Positions 23,290-34,734 of a stretch of DNA of 64,000 bases are shown in pieces. The translations under genes were made by a program, and so were the position numbers. The notes under the pieces are model-generated. The model searched no databases. It was given only the letters and a program-made list of their open reading frames with translations, and was not told the origin of the DNA. The DNA is from Sesamum alatum (Eukaryota > Streptophyta > Magnoliopsida > Lamiales > Pedaliaceae): the NCBI GenBank assembly GCA_034509735.1, contig JACGWO010000003.1:12214001-12278000 (forward strand), in the 5' to 3' direction. Numbering within the stretch: the first letter of the stretch is position 1; every line of letters starts with the position of its first letter.

Positions 23290-24240
23290 AGGTAAATATT
23301 TATTATTATTTTTAATAACTTTAAAAAAATATTACTGCCAACTAACAATTTTATTTGCCTCTCTGTCTTTAAGATTAGTTACAACTAGGACTGCACCGAC
23401 GATGCCATGTTCACAGTCTTCAAAATGTTCATTAGGAATCATTCGTTGCAGGTTTGGTGAAGCTCGGGAGGCGCTAGCTGCAGGACTACTGAGCCTCCCC
23501 TTAGTTCAAGGAGAAGGCTGCGAAGAATATGGCCAATCGAGCAGCCAATGCAGCATCCGCGACCATTATATACTACGGGGGGGAGGGGGGAGAAGGGGGG
23601 ATCATTCTCCTTTGGGATGCACAAAAGTTCTTTTTTATTATTAATCATGAATAATTAATAAAAATTGTTTACTTATTAAAGTATAGTCTTATGATTTTCA
23701 TTTCTTATACAAGATACACAACATAGGTCGGCTTCCAAAGCAGATGGAGCTATTCTTCAAGTGCTATAGGAAGAAGACCGACAATAATTGGAGCAGGCCG
23801 AGGGTAGAGCAAGTGGCAGTAACTGCATCAAATAAATAGCAATTTAATTAATTGTTTCATTAATTACTAATTAACTTTTTTTCTTATTTCAGGAGATTTT
23901 TCGAAAGCTGCTAGAGGACCAACAATCCCGAGCACCCGTTGATGGCCAACAGCTTCTTGCTTCTTCAGCAGGTTTGGTGGCCAAGACGGAGCAACAACTC
24001 TAGATCTCGGTTGTTGGCTGCCCGAACAAGAGTTGTGTCTTCGGGTTGGGCTCAGAGGCCCACAAAGATACATGTAAATTGAAGAACCGTATAGCGAGGA
24101 TGAAGGATATGAAGATGATGCATTTACAAGTCCTTCTGATCGCAAGTATTCTGAGCCTCTAGAAGATGACTTGGGCCTAGGTGATGAGTCCGATGATGAC
24201 AACGACCAGAACGACGGGGTTGGTTTAGATTAGGCTTTTT
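23290..24240 (+). pseudogene. Relic of a CACTA second gene (plant transposase, Ptta/En/Spm type)
   Basis: Exon-like pieces in the same order as the second gene of the CACTA element at 46976-47935. A first block contains a DDAMFTVFK-like segment (23395) and KAAKNMANRAANAASAT (near 23510). The next, after an AG acceptor near 23726, reads RLPKQMELFFKCYRKKTDNN. The third, after TTATTTCAG (23883-23891), reads EIFRKLLEDQQSRAPVDG. The family is a plant transposon protein carried with the TNP2 transposase; by analogy with maize TNPA it may bind element ends. Frameshifts and a stop (TAG near 24000) interrupt it. It abuts a truncated copia LTR on its left. Confidence 0.72.
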
Positions 24241-27200
24241 CTTTAGAAAAAATATATATACATTCTCATACTCTGTTTTAATTAATATATATATATATAT
24301 ATGTATATAATAGGTTATTAATTGTGCTATTAATATTTAATTGTAGTCCAATTCATTTAATATTTTAGTTTATAGAATTTTTTTAAAAATTAAAAAACAT
24401 AAAATTCAAATAAATCATTATATTAAGAAATATTAATTTAATTATCAAAATTAAAATTTACAAATTATTCGAATTAAAATAATTAAAATTAAATAAATTA
24501 AAATAAATCATTTTAAATTAAAAGACTTAAAGGAAAATTTTAGAGCGAGTTTTGTAGCCGATTTTGTAATGGATAAACTTACAACATATAAACAGAAAAT
24601 CGCTGAAAAAACATAAACGCATTATAAAAACCGACACAAAATACTTGAAAACTCGTTACTAAAATTTGTCGCAGCAAAAAATGCGTCTTAACATTCCATA
24701 GCAAAAGGCGTCACAAAAAAATCGTTACAAAAAACATAAACAACATCCATGGCAAAATTTGTGACAAAGCCTGTTGCAAAATTATTTCACTACTAGTACA
24801 AATGCAGGGGGAATATTTTCAATTTAAATCATGACTATAATAAGAAATATTCAAAAATATATACTTATAAAGTTGAACAAAAAAATTATCTACCTCTATA
24901 TATTAGTTCTAACAAAAATTATATAAAATATAATTTTTATTTAATTGAATGAGTTATCATTAATTATTTAGAAAAATATCCATACAATCATAAATTCTTA
25001 TATCTTTTAATTACTTTGACCATAAATTTCTATGTTATAGTATTGTTGGTGGAGTAGAGCCGCGATTCACTTTATACATTTGATCATCTATGAGTGTCAA
25101 TACCTTGATATGAGCTACTTATTTGATATCTTCCTGGCTGCAGATAAAGACATATTCTTAATTTTCTCAACAACAATTTGTTTTTTGCTTTATTTTATTA
25201 ATAAAAAATTCTTACTTAAGTATGTGCTTTTGGCACCAACATCCAAATCTAGTTTATTCATAATAACATATACCCTTTTAATTTTCTATTTCATTCCTGC
25301 TTCAATGAGTGCAAATAATAAGAACTGACACACCCCTGCGACAATTTATGCTCTTTCAACCAAGAAACCAATGTTAATTAGTTATCAAAATGATGAAGTT
25401 CATGCCATAAAAACCAAGTATATTTTAAGCATGGAAGTATTTTTTTGCTTGTGAGGACAGATTGATTTGATTTTCAGTTAATTATTTGATTATAATTTAT
25501 CTAGTCATTTATTTGATTTTATATTTAAAGCATATAAGTAAATTTGCTAAAGTATAGTTTGAATTTGTTTTTATCATTGCAATTTCAAAACGTCAGTGAA
25601 ATTAAGCTTAGCCTATAATTATTAAAAATGGACAAAGATTAAACTTAGCCTACAATAATTAAGAAACAAACAAAGGTAAATTTCGTTAAAATTGCTAGTA
25701 CATTTGAAATTCATCGCAAAATAGTAAAAAAACTGAATAAATAAATAGACCTTCTAATAATTTGTTGAATATTTTCCTAGCCTTTCGCCCTCATTTGGGT
25801 AGATGGAAGAGTCGAGTTTTCTTCGCCCTCAATTTATCGATAATTTATTAAATCCCCAATGTTGGAATCTTTTGCTGCATGTGTAAATATTCAACAAATA
25901 AACAAAAAAAAATATTATAAAAAAAATGAGAATCTAAAAATAATGATGAAAAATGAATACTTTAAGGCTTATTGTGTAAATTATTCTTTACCTTGATAAA
26001 TGTAAATGTAGAAATATTTCAGCCGTCTATTACTGAGAAACCTTTTAGTATCCAGCTTTTTCATTGATGATTTCACTTGATATCCTTTAGAGAACGCAAC
26101 AATGATTCTACCAGTTGTACTATCATTGCTAATCGCATTCTCCATGCTAGGTTAGAGATTTGACAACTTTGTGATTAATTTTTGTGTTGTTTTTGGAGAC
26201 CCACTATATATAATTATACAAAGTTCTTATCTTTTAAATTATCTTAAATTCAAATGTCAAAGTAGTTAAGATTTGATATATAATAGTGACTTATATTTTA
26301 TACCTATTAATTAACTTGAATGGTCTATCTTTTATCATAACCTTTTTAAGTGCCAAAATATTACATCTGCCCTTGTGTGTAAACATGAATATTTGTAGCT
26401 GGTATCTTTGACTTATTCAATCTTTCAATGTACACTCACTTGGTACATATATATATATATATATAAATCAATTGGTGTGTTTATCACATTTTTACGATTT
26501 TTGTACTAAATATATTTAACTTAGATTAAATTGATTCATAGATATAAAATTGAATATACATAGAAATATAATTTATAGTCTCGTTATTGAATTTTTAGAA
26601 ATAAATTTGATTTATTTTTTTCTTTAATACATAGAAATATATTTATAGTCTCGATATTGAATTTTTAGAAATAAATTTAATTTATTTTTGTTCTTGATTT
26701 TATTCAATGATTATTTGATTAGATATTGAATATAAATGTTTTTTATATACTTAAAAAAGATAAATAAAAATTAATAATGATTAGATTCTTTTATATAAAT
26801 ATTAATATTTTTTATTCTTTATTTAAAAAAACTTGTTAGATAATATTGATTAGATTCTTTTCGATAAATTCAATATATTTAATTCTTTATCTAAAAATAA
26901 TTATTAGATAATCAATTTAGATCTCTTTTGGGTGAATACTAATATTTTTTACTAGTTATCTAAAAAATATATTATATTCTATTTGGCAAAATAGAGCTCA
27001 TTGAGATTGTTCACGTCTAAACATACGTGACGCTTAGGTGATTAGTTTCAATAATTTTATTTTTATTATATATAAATTATTCGTTCATCGGATAACTTTT
27101 GATACGGCTTCGCCAACCCGTTACAAGTTCGATACAAATTTGTCACGGGTTTGTCTTGCCCGTTACAAAAGTTTTCTGACACTACTAGCAAGCAGGGACA

Positions 27201-28289
27201 TTTATTGTTAGAAAATCCATTTCAAAAAGTGTTAACTCGTTCAAAATTATTTCACACCCATTCTAAAGAATTATTTTTGTTTTTGTTTTTGTTTTTTTTT
27301 TGTAGTTCAATGATTGGTCTCACTATATGTAATAAAATAAAATAAAAAAATAATTAAAATTGTTCAACCATAGTTATTATTAATATCTTTAGATTAAATT
27401 ACTGGATTCACCAAATTTCAACATAACTTTATAAAGCAGTAAAATAAATTGCATAATATGTATCTTGGTATAAATATATACCCACAAATAAATATGAAAA
27501 ATTATAAGTTAATTGATAAAACTTGTTAATTTATAAAAGTACAAGAGATTACAAATTCATACTGAAATATAAAATAAAATTCATATGCATGATATTGAAT
27601 AATTATTTAGAAAAAGATTATCAAAACTTACTAAATCATTGATTAAATTTATTTTTATATAGAGATTACATAATCTAAATAAAATACCATATTTTATTAT
27701 TATCTAAAATTAAAAAATAAAATATTGATTAATAATTCTAATATATGGTGAATTTTGAGTATGAAGTTTATATAATATTGAATATGTAATTAAATATATA
27801 AAAATACATATATATATATATATAGATTTGTTTAAAGAAATAGAAAAGCTCGCTAGCTTGCGAACAAAAAAATTTGGGTTCAACCTTGAGTGGGCTCCAC
27901 TTGAGCTCAAAACACTACAGTTTAAGGGTGCAAGGTGTCGATAACTGACTCGCAAAGCTCGCCTCACCTGCCACCCATATGCCCAAGTCTCATGCACCAT
28001 AGTTGATGTTTAATCAAGCGGGAACACAATTTTTTGGGACCATTTCGCCCTCCCTCCAATGAGTCCTTTAGCCTTAAAAATACATTAAATACAGTGAGCA
28101 AAGAGAAATGTGTTTTATGGTGCAAAATTGTAATTATTTTTCTCAGTGAAAAGTTCCTATATGAGTTATTTTAAGGGTGAAATGTGTAATTTAGCTGAAA
28201 ACAAAATTTCATATTTGCCTAACCTTTTAACACTTTATATAAATTACAGTATTTTATAATTCTTTAAACAATTTAAAAAAAAAAGATAT
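24241..28289. other. AT-rich transposon debris without recognisable genes
   Basis: Very AT-rich, with no long open frame and no domain I can name. From 24540 to 24790 there are scattered words such as CGTTACAAAA and TTTGTGACAAA, the style of CACTA subterminal repeats, ending at a CACTACTAG motif at 24793. A similar stretch at 27100-27180 ends with another CACTACTAG. These could be CACTA ends, but I cannot pair them. Simple (AT)n runs occur at 24284-24302, 26448-26464 and 27807-27824, and short tandem duplications lie at 26550-26960. Confidence 0.5.
26553..26960. repeat. Short AT-rich tandem repeats
   Basis: A segment beginning TACATAGAAATATA recurs about 75 bases later (about 26554 and 26629), both copies containing TATAGTCTCG. 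From 26770 onwards an AT-rich unit with TTAGATTCTTTT and a following TTTAATTCTTTATCT-like tail is repeated about three times with drift. Probably slippage products in old intergenic DNA. Confidence 0.6.
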
Positions 28290-28298
28290 CTCATAATT

Positions 28299-29121
28299 GG
28301 GTAATTGGCATACTGCACCCCCCACTATACTCTATTGACACCTTGCACCCTCAAATTCTAATTTTGGCAACTTGCATTCTTGAAATATGAAATCTTTGGG
28401 ATTCGCACCCAGAACCATATTTTAGTGAGATTTCCACCAAAAAATCCAAAGAAAAAACAAATCAACGGGCCCAATTTTGTATTTTTATTAAATATGTGGG
28501 TGAAAAATATAGAATTACAACACATAATTTCACTCTTCAAATTTACCTACTATTAGCTCATCTCCTGCTCTTCTACAATAATGCCCATGACCTTCGTACA
28601 CTCACTGTAATATATATTTTTAACAACATAAGATGATAACAAAATATGTAGAAAATGCATTACCATATTTTGGAGCTTGACATCCTATAAGTATATTGTC
28701 ATCGCTCAATATTCCTACTATATGATCCATTCACAAAGTTAAATATTATAGATTTTTTGTTCATCGGATTAATATTTTAGAAGAGAGGATGAACAAAATT
28801 GGATAGTAATCTGCAAGCCCTAGTTTGGAAGAGAAGATGAAGAGGCCGCTAGTTTGGAAGACAAGAAGATGGTGAGAGGTAATTTTGGAGATGAAAATTC
28901 TGTAATAACTTTATATTTTTCCACGCACACATTTGTTAAACATACAAAATTTCCCTCATTCATTTTTCTCTTTGGATTTTTCGGTGGAATTTTCACCGAA
29001 ATTGGTTTAGGGTGCAACTGATCATTTTTTTTATTTTAAGGGTGTAATTGCCAAAAGTATAACTTTAAGGGTGCAAGGTGCAAATAAATTATAATAGAAG
29101 GTGCAATATGCCAATTAGCTC
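28299..29121. mobile_element. Mutator-like non-autonomous element with long TIRs
   Basis: An 823-bp inverted-repeat element. The left end GGGTAATTGGCATACTGCAC pairs with the right end, which reads GAGCTAATTGGCATATTGCA when reversed. The inverted similarity continues for roughly 250 bases on each side (shared CCTTGCACCCT, TTTTGGCAA, TTCCACC, AAAAATCCAAAGA). Both sides are flanked by a perfect 9-bp direct repeat, CTCATAATT (28290-28298 and 29122-29130), the target duplication size of Mutator-like elements. No coding capacity, so it would depend on a transposase elsewhere. Confidence 0.88.
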
Positions 29122-29179
29122 CTCATAATTTTAGGGGCTTTGGTAACGTACCGTCAGCCGACTTTAAAGAAGGGAAAAT

Positions 29180-29215
29180 TGCCAAACCCTAGCTCCATGC
29201 CGCCTCTCTATAAGT
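29180..29215 (+). promoter_or_regulatory. Candidate promoter: telo-box and TATA box
   Basis: AAACCCTAG (about 29184-29192) is a telo-box-like element, common in plant promoters of ribosomal protein, translation-factor and snoRNA genes. CTCTATAAGTAC (about 29205-29216) is a good TATA box about 20 bp downstream. The spacing and the non-transposon look of the following 1.7 kb suggest a real transcription start near 29240 on the plus strand. Confidence 0.5.
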
Positions 29216-30990
29216 ACACAACTCGCATCAAACGTTTCCTCACCCACGGGAACACACACGCAGAGACACAGTGTAAAACTACAATGTTTCATACATCCAT
29301 TTCTTTTCCATGCACATATATCTGGGCAATGATGAGTAATTGTGATAGGTCTCCTTCGTCGTAATGACATTCCATGTCTTGCCGACCATCCTGATATATC
29401 ACCACCCATAAACCGAGCCCATTATTTCTTTAATCTGTTATGTCTGGAAATTTCTTTTCGATTTTTGTCGCTGAATTTTTGTTGTTGATTGGTTAGTATT
29501 TTGGCCTATGATTACAGACAATTTATTGACAAGCATATGTCTGAAATACCGTATGTGGATCAACCTAATCTTCTCTATGAGGCCACTTTTTGGTTTTGAT
29601 TATTAGATGTTAGGAGTGTGCTTGGTTCTGTTTGATTTGTGGGATTTTTCAAAAAAATTGACTGTTAGATATAGGGTTTATTATTTTCTTTTCTGTAAGC
29701 TACAGATTCCAAGATGAAAAAGTAGATTTTGGACTTAATTTTAACAATTGTTATTGTTATCGTAATATAGTTGATCTTTCTTCTTTTAGCTGCAGAAGAT
29801 AAATAAGGGGTCAAGTGATGATCAGAAGCATAGTTCAAATAAGATGGGACCATTGAGTTGAGTTATGGTATACTTTTCGCTATCACAAATAAGATGGTGA
29901 ATATGTAATGTGAATCTACTAGGGAGTCTGAATCTTTTTGTTTGACTAGACGTGAAAAGAAAAATTCTTTCTTTGACTTCCCATCCGAACATAAAATTCG
30001 TCATTTCTAGTATCTTGACAGATTTTTTGTGACTCTTCTCATTACAGTGTTTTATGGGCTCTGTTTTATTCTTTGTCTGTAGTTTATTGACCTTCTTTGT
30101 TTGGTTCTGTTGAATTCTTGAGTTAACATGTAAAAGTTAAAGTTGCATACCTATGATGGGTCTTTCTTTAAATTTAATTACTATAAGCTTGTAAATTTCT
30201 GAAACCATGTAAGTGGATTCATATATTTCGTGATTGGAATGAGAGTTGCTATGTTGCTTTGTCTTCTTCAATAAGGGGCCAAGGATGACTGTTGTTTTAC
30301 TAGTTCTCACGCATCCCATATGAGAAGAGGCCTCTTTGAGCAGATAATGCAACTATCTGAACACATTATAATTGTTTTTTGTGTATTACTTTTGGTTAGT
30401 TGCTTATTATAGGTAAGGGTTCTTGTAGTCTATGATGCAAATTCCATTTATTGAGTAACATCATATCATCTGAAGTTTTTCTGGCGCTAACTATGTAGTG
30501 GAGTGTTGTTCACAATCTTAGGGCAGAATTGTTCAGGATTTGTAGCAGGAATTCATTGAGTTCCCATATGCATTACCCATGTTGGGAGCTTGTTAAAATC
30601 CATGTTTTGTAGCCAATGGAACAGTTTCCCTGAGCTTTTTGAGGGTGGAAACTGAATATTTGGCATTATTTTCTTTCCTTTGATTATTTTTTGAAGATTG
30701 GTTTGTCTTATGTCACAAAGGAAAGTGTTACTCAGCTTAAAGTTTAAGCTTTGCAATCTATGTTACCTCAACTTTAAGATTTAAGCTTCGCAATCTGGTT
30801 GGCAGGATATATTATAGTTTTCTGTCAACTCGTTCCCTTGAAGCAACAGTAATCGTGCTGCTCTTTATATATCACTCCAGCATTCTCTTTGTGTTTGGAA
30901 AACACTGGGGCAGCTACATAATGTATTTAGAACAAAAAGTGTTTGAGATTTTGCATCTATGTTGTAATTTGAATGTGGGATATGGGAATA
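29216..30990 (+). other. Possible low-copy transcription unit, function unknown
   Basis: Downstream of the candidate promoter, about 1.7 kb lacks any transposon signature I recognise and is T-rich on the plus strand, like plant introns and UTRs. A 26-codon open frame starts at 29284 (MFHTSISFPC..., ends 29364). Overlapping it, ATGATGA (29329-29335) and CTGA (29391-29394) are spaced like boxes C and D of a snoRNA, but there is no clear terminal stem next to the boxes. No long protein frame follows. It could be the disrupted 5' end of a gene, a long noncoding RNA or a snoRNA precursor. Confidence 0.35.
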
Positions 30991-31040
30991 TAGATCTAAC
31001 TCAGTTTATTAGATCTAACCAAATAAGCCACATCTTCACA

Positions 31041-31480
31041 AATCTCCACCTTGGTGAATTTCCTCTCGAACAATCTTGGTAGTGTCTTCAATTCAACCTT
31101 CAAATTTTGACAAGGTTGATCAAGTCTAAATAGAATTTGAACTTAATTGTGGTCACAACCTTTGTCAACATATCAGCAAGGTTTTGAATAGTTTGAAGTT
31201 TATGAATTTTTACTCCACCTTTTTTAGAATCTATTGGACAAAATGATATTGAATACCAATGTGCTTCGTCCTTGCGTTATAAACTTGATTCTTTGCTAAT
31301 TGAATAGCACTCTGACTATCACAATGTATTGTGACTTGTTCTGATCAATTCCCAGTTCACAAAGTAATCTTTGAAGTCATTTTTTTTTTACGGTTTTCGT
31401 GATTGCCATATACTCAACTTCTGCAGTAGATAAAGCAATTGTTAACTATAAGGATGATGTCCAACTATCTAGTGCTTTTG
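31041..31480 (-). pseudogene. RNase H relic of a different copia family
   Basis: Minus-strand remains of the 3' end of a copia pol gene: an AEVEYMAITK-like segment near 31420 (compare EDEYIAASEA in other copia RNase H domains), then QNLADMLTKVV near 31165, matching the usual IADxLTK motif. A PPT-like AAGGTGGAGATTTG follows (about 31041-31054 reversed) with a TG start at 31039-31040. The LTR start differs from the TGTTAGAATAGG family, so this is a second copia lineage. Stops and frameshifts are frequent. Confidence 0.65.
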
Positions 31481-31859
31481 CTACTATGCTAGTTGAGTAT
31501 ATGGCAATTAGAAGGAGGTATTAACTCTAGTACCACAACATTTACAATTTTAATAGCAGAATATATTAAACAACGATGATGAGTTCTACAGACCTGTAAT
31601 GATTGCAGATATGATTGCAATTGTTTATGAACATCTAAGGGACTGAGTTGTTTCAATATATATAAATCTTGTGTTCTAGAGGCTTTAGGTTTTTTATTGA
31701 TTTTTCTGTCTTTCTAATCATAATAGTACCAACTTTGCTTTACCTGATGTAGTTTTTCATGCTGCTCTGTGGCATAATTTCAAGTGAAGTTTGAATATTA
31801 GTAACGCTCACTATCCATTTGTACTTTAATAGTGCATTTGGACATATAACTACATTTTG

Positions 31860-33260
31860 AGTAAATTTCATTTTTGGTCCTTATACATAATCACTTATTG
31901 ATTTTTGATCTGGAATATTTTTAGGGTATTATTTTGGTCCGTAATCTTTACTCTTTTTGTTTATATTTTTGGCCCAACTGTTAAAAAAAGTGTTAAAAAC
32001 TAAAGGAGGTGGATAACATGGCTGTGTTGCACAACTTTGGCAGTGGAAAAGAAAATAGCCTGGCCGTGTGGAGGAACATGGACTGCTATCTGTGTTGCAT
32101 AACCAGTGGGAGTTAGCTAGGTGTGGAAAATAACTTGTTTAAGGATTGAGCCCGTTGGAATGCAATTGTTGTCCAAGAATGGTTATTCCCTTCACTGGTG
32201 GGGTTGTTTATGTGCCTGTCTGTTAGGTGCAAGCTCAGGTTCCTTTTGTTAGTCTGGTGCATGTTTGAAGCCGTCTTTTCATTTTCAGCATCCTTTAGAC
32301 GTCTTGCTATGCTGTCCGCAAAGTGCTGCTTTCCAGTATGCTTTTCACATTGTTTTGATTGATCTCGAAGTTAGTGACGGTGTTCTAAGCCCTAGAATTT
32401 AATTGGTGTTATGTCATGGGCTTCTGCTTGCTCTTGTATGCCTTAAAAATCTGAAAATGAAGAAAAAGATAATAAGTGTTTTCCGGAGATGTTAATTCCA
32501 GTTAAGTAGATAGTTAGGCAAGTGGCTTATTGAAAGTTGACAAGTAAAGATCCTTATTCCCTGGTACTGTATCAGTTCTTGCTTGCCATTTCCCATGCTG
32601 ATGATATCTGTAATTTACAATGCTTGTTAGAGACAATTTTACAAGATTGTTTTAGCGTTCATTGTCATGTAAAGGTTGGAGGAGTTACTGACGTTGAATA
32701 TTTCATCGTCCATGTTGCTTATTAGATTATTCATGCCATGAAATATTAGTTTGACAGTTTAATAAATTGGTCCATGAAATATAAAATTTTTACATTGTTA
32801 CTCATCGATACATAGACGCCCAGAGAGAGAATCCACTGCTTTTCATGGACGAAATGCAATTCTTAACATGATAGGTTATTTTTTCTTCTTAGCTCGCTTC
32901 ATATTTACTTGGGTGATTAAAGTTCATTACCTTCCTGATGATGCTACATATTCTTGTCTGGTCAGGTGCTTCATTTCCTAGAGTTCTTTCTCAGGCTCAG
33001 CCCTTGAACAAGTTTGGATCCACGCCTAACTGTTGCATTGTGCAACATGGCCTGTTCCAGGGAACACGATTGTGTTCTTCTGTATGGCCAGGTGACTGTT
33101 GTTTTTGTCTTCCATTCTTGAACGTTATATGCCCTGGCCGTGTTCTGCAATACGATCGAGTTCTCCACCTTTGTTAATTTTAATTTGTATTTTAATGCTT
33201 GGACCAATAACACCAGGAAAAGTAAAGACTAGGAACCAAAATCTTGCATAAAAAATGATT
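31860..33260. mobile_element. Probable long-TIR DNA element (Mutator-like)
   Basis: Left arm from about 31860 (GTAAATTTCATTTTTGGTCC) to 32115 and right arm from about 33035 to 33260 are diverged inverted repeats of each other. Paired landmarks are TTTTGGTCCGTAATCTTTAC (31931) with its reversed partner near 33225, AAAGGAGGTGGATAAC with the partner near 33160, and CTGGCCGTGTGGAGGAACA with the partner near 33090. I cannot fix the exact termini or a target duplication. The central 900 bp has no recognisable coding sequence. Confidence 0.5.
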
Positions 33261-34048
33261 GGGGCAAATCGGGACGGTTCTTACGGTCTTTTGATATATT
33301 TGTATTCTCACAATTTATAGGTTCATACAACTAAGTAAATTAAACTTCATATCTTCCAAGTAAATATTTTATGAAGTCTTAAGTGCATATTTTAAAATTA
33401 AGAGTTAATGTTTACACAAATTAAGTTAACATCATTCATTTTATGACTTATTCTCAAGTCTCAAGAGATATTCTATAATATATATTGACTATTCAATAAT
33501 TTTGGAGGTTCCAATCTTAGATGTACTACATATCAAAGAAAGTTGTACTAACCAGAATAAAGGTTAAGAAAATTTTATCTTAATTTTAATAATGAAATGA
33601 TATTTTTAATCTTCTTATTGGAACTGATATGATAACTTGAAAAGTTAAATTAGCAATTAATCCGAATCAAATATATGCTAATATTAATTTGAATATATTT
33701 ATTAATTGATAATTTTTAAAATTTATGTGTTGGAAATTAGTATGTGGCATTAATTTGACTTAGTGATAGAGATACATAACTAATTAGTACTCTAGTTCTT
33801 TTATTTCTAGTATTCATTTAGCGGGAGCATAATTAGGAAAGATGTGAAAAAATATTGATTGAATTGTGCAATACTTAAAGGTTAGTAACTTTTTAGTGTA
33901 TGTCAATTTTATTTTAATGAATAAGATTGTGCAAAAGTCAGAGAATTCAATTAAATTATATAAATTTATTGTAATATAAATATTAAAAAAATATAGTCTA
34001 AAAATAAAATGAGATGACTTTTGAAAACATATAATAAAATGTGATGAT
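33261..34048. other. AT-rich spacer, nothing recognised
   Basis: Low-complexity AT-rich sequence with no long open frame, no terminal repeats and no recognisable transposon domain on either strand. Confidence 0.5.
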
Positions 34049-34734
34049 TCTTAGAATAGGTGATCGTGAAGCCAATTTTATTAGATTTATGTAACCAATT
34101 TCTAACAATAATGGTATAATAAGATATTTTGAATAAAAGTGATGTTCAATTCTTGGAATGTTATAATTCGTTTTGTTTTCTTATATTATTGTTCATTACA
34201 TAAATAAAGCTAACAGACCAAGTATGTAAATCCAGGAGGCTGGACTGCGCATAAGTTGACAGTCATGAATCCAGCCTCTGTGGGTTGGTGTGAAACCCTC
34301 CAAGTCAAGGACCTTGAGATTGAGTATTGAGGGACCGGGTAAGACTTGCACTAAGGATTGCAGTTGTGTTTCATCGACAAGTGACGAGGGTTGTCCATGC
34401 AATATTAGTGGGTCAGTCAGCTTAGGGTCGACTGATTGAGGTGACTCGAGGGAATCATCATGTGGAAGCCTTAAGTGGCTTGGTCGGTATGACTGGGATT
34501 CCTGGCTCCGATAGTACGAGAGATTAGTCCCCGCACTTAAGGAACCATGATAGTCACATGCACACTATGCTTGTGTCTTAGGTTTGGCGAAAAGTTACCA
34601 TGTCGAAATACTTGGTTGCTATAAACCCTACCTAGTGCAGTTAGAATGTGCATTGAGGACAGTGCGTTCCAAGATAGAATTCATCTCCTGTCAATGTTTG
34701 ACAATAGTACTCATGTACATTCTAAGGCTCGTTC
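34049..34734 (+). mobile_element. Truncated plus-strand copia LTR fragment
   Basis: Starts CTTAGAATAGGTGATCGTGAAGCC (about 34050), the family LTR start with a damaged TG. Family landmarks follow, with TAAGACTTGCACTAAGGAT (34340), CGATAGTACGAG (34508) and ATGACTGGGATTCC (34490). It runs about 690 bp and stops where an oppositely oriented LTR begins near 34735. Confidence 0.72.
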
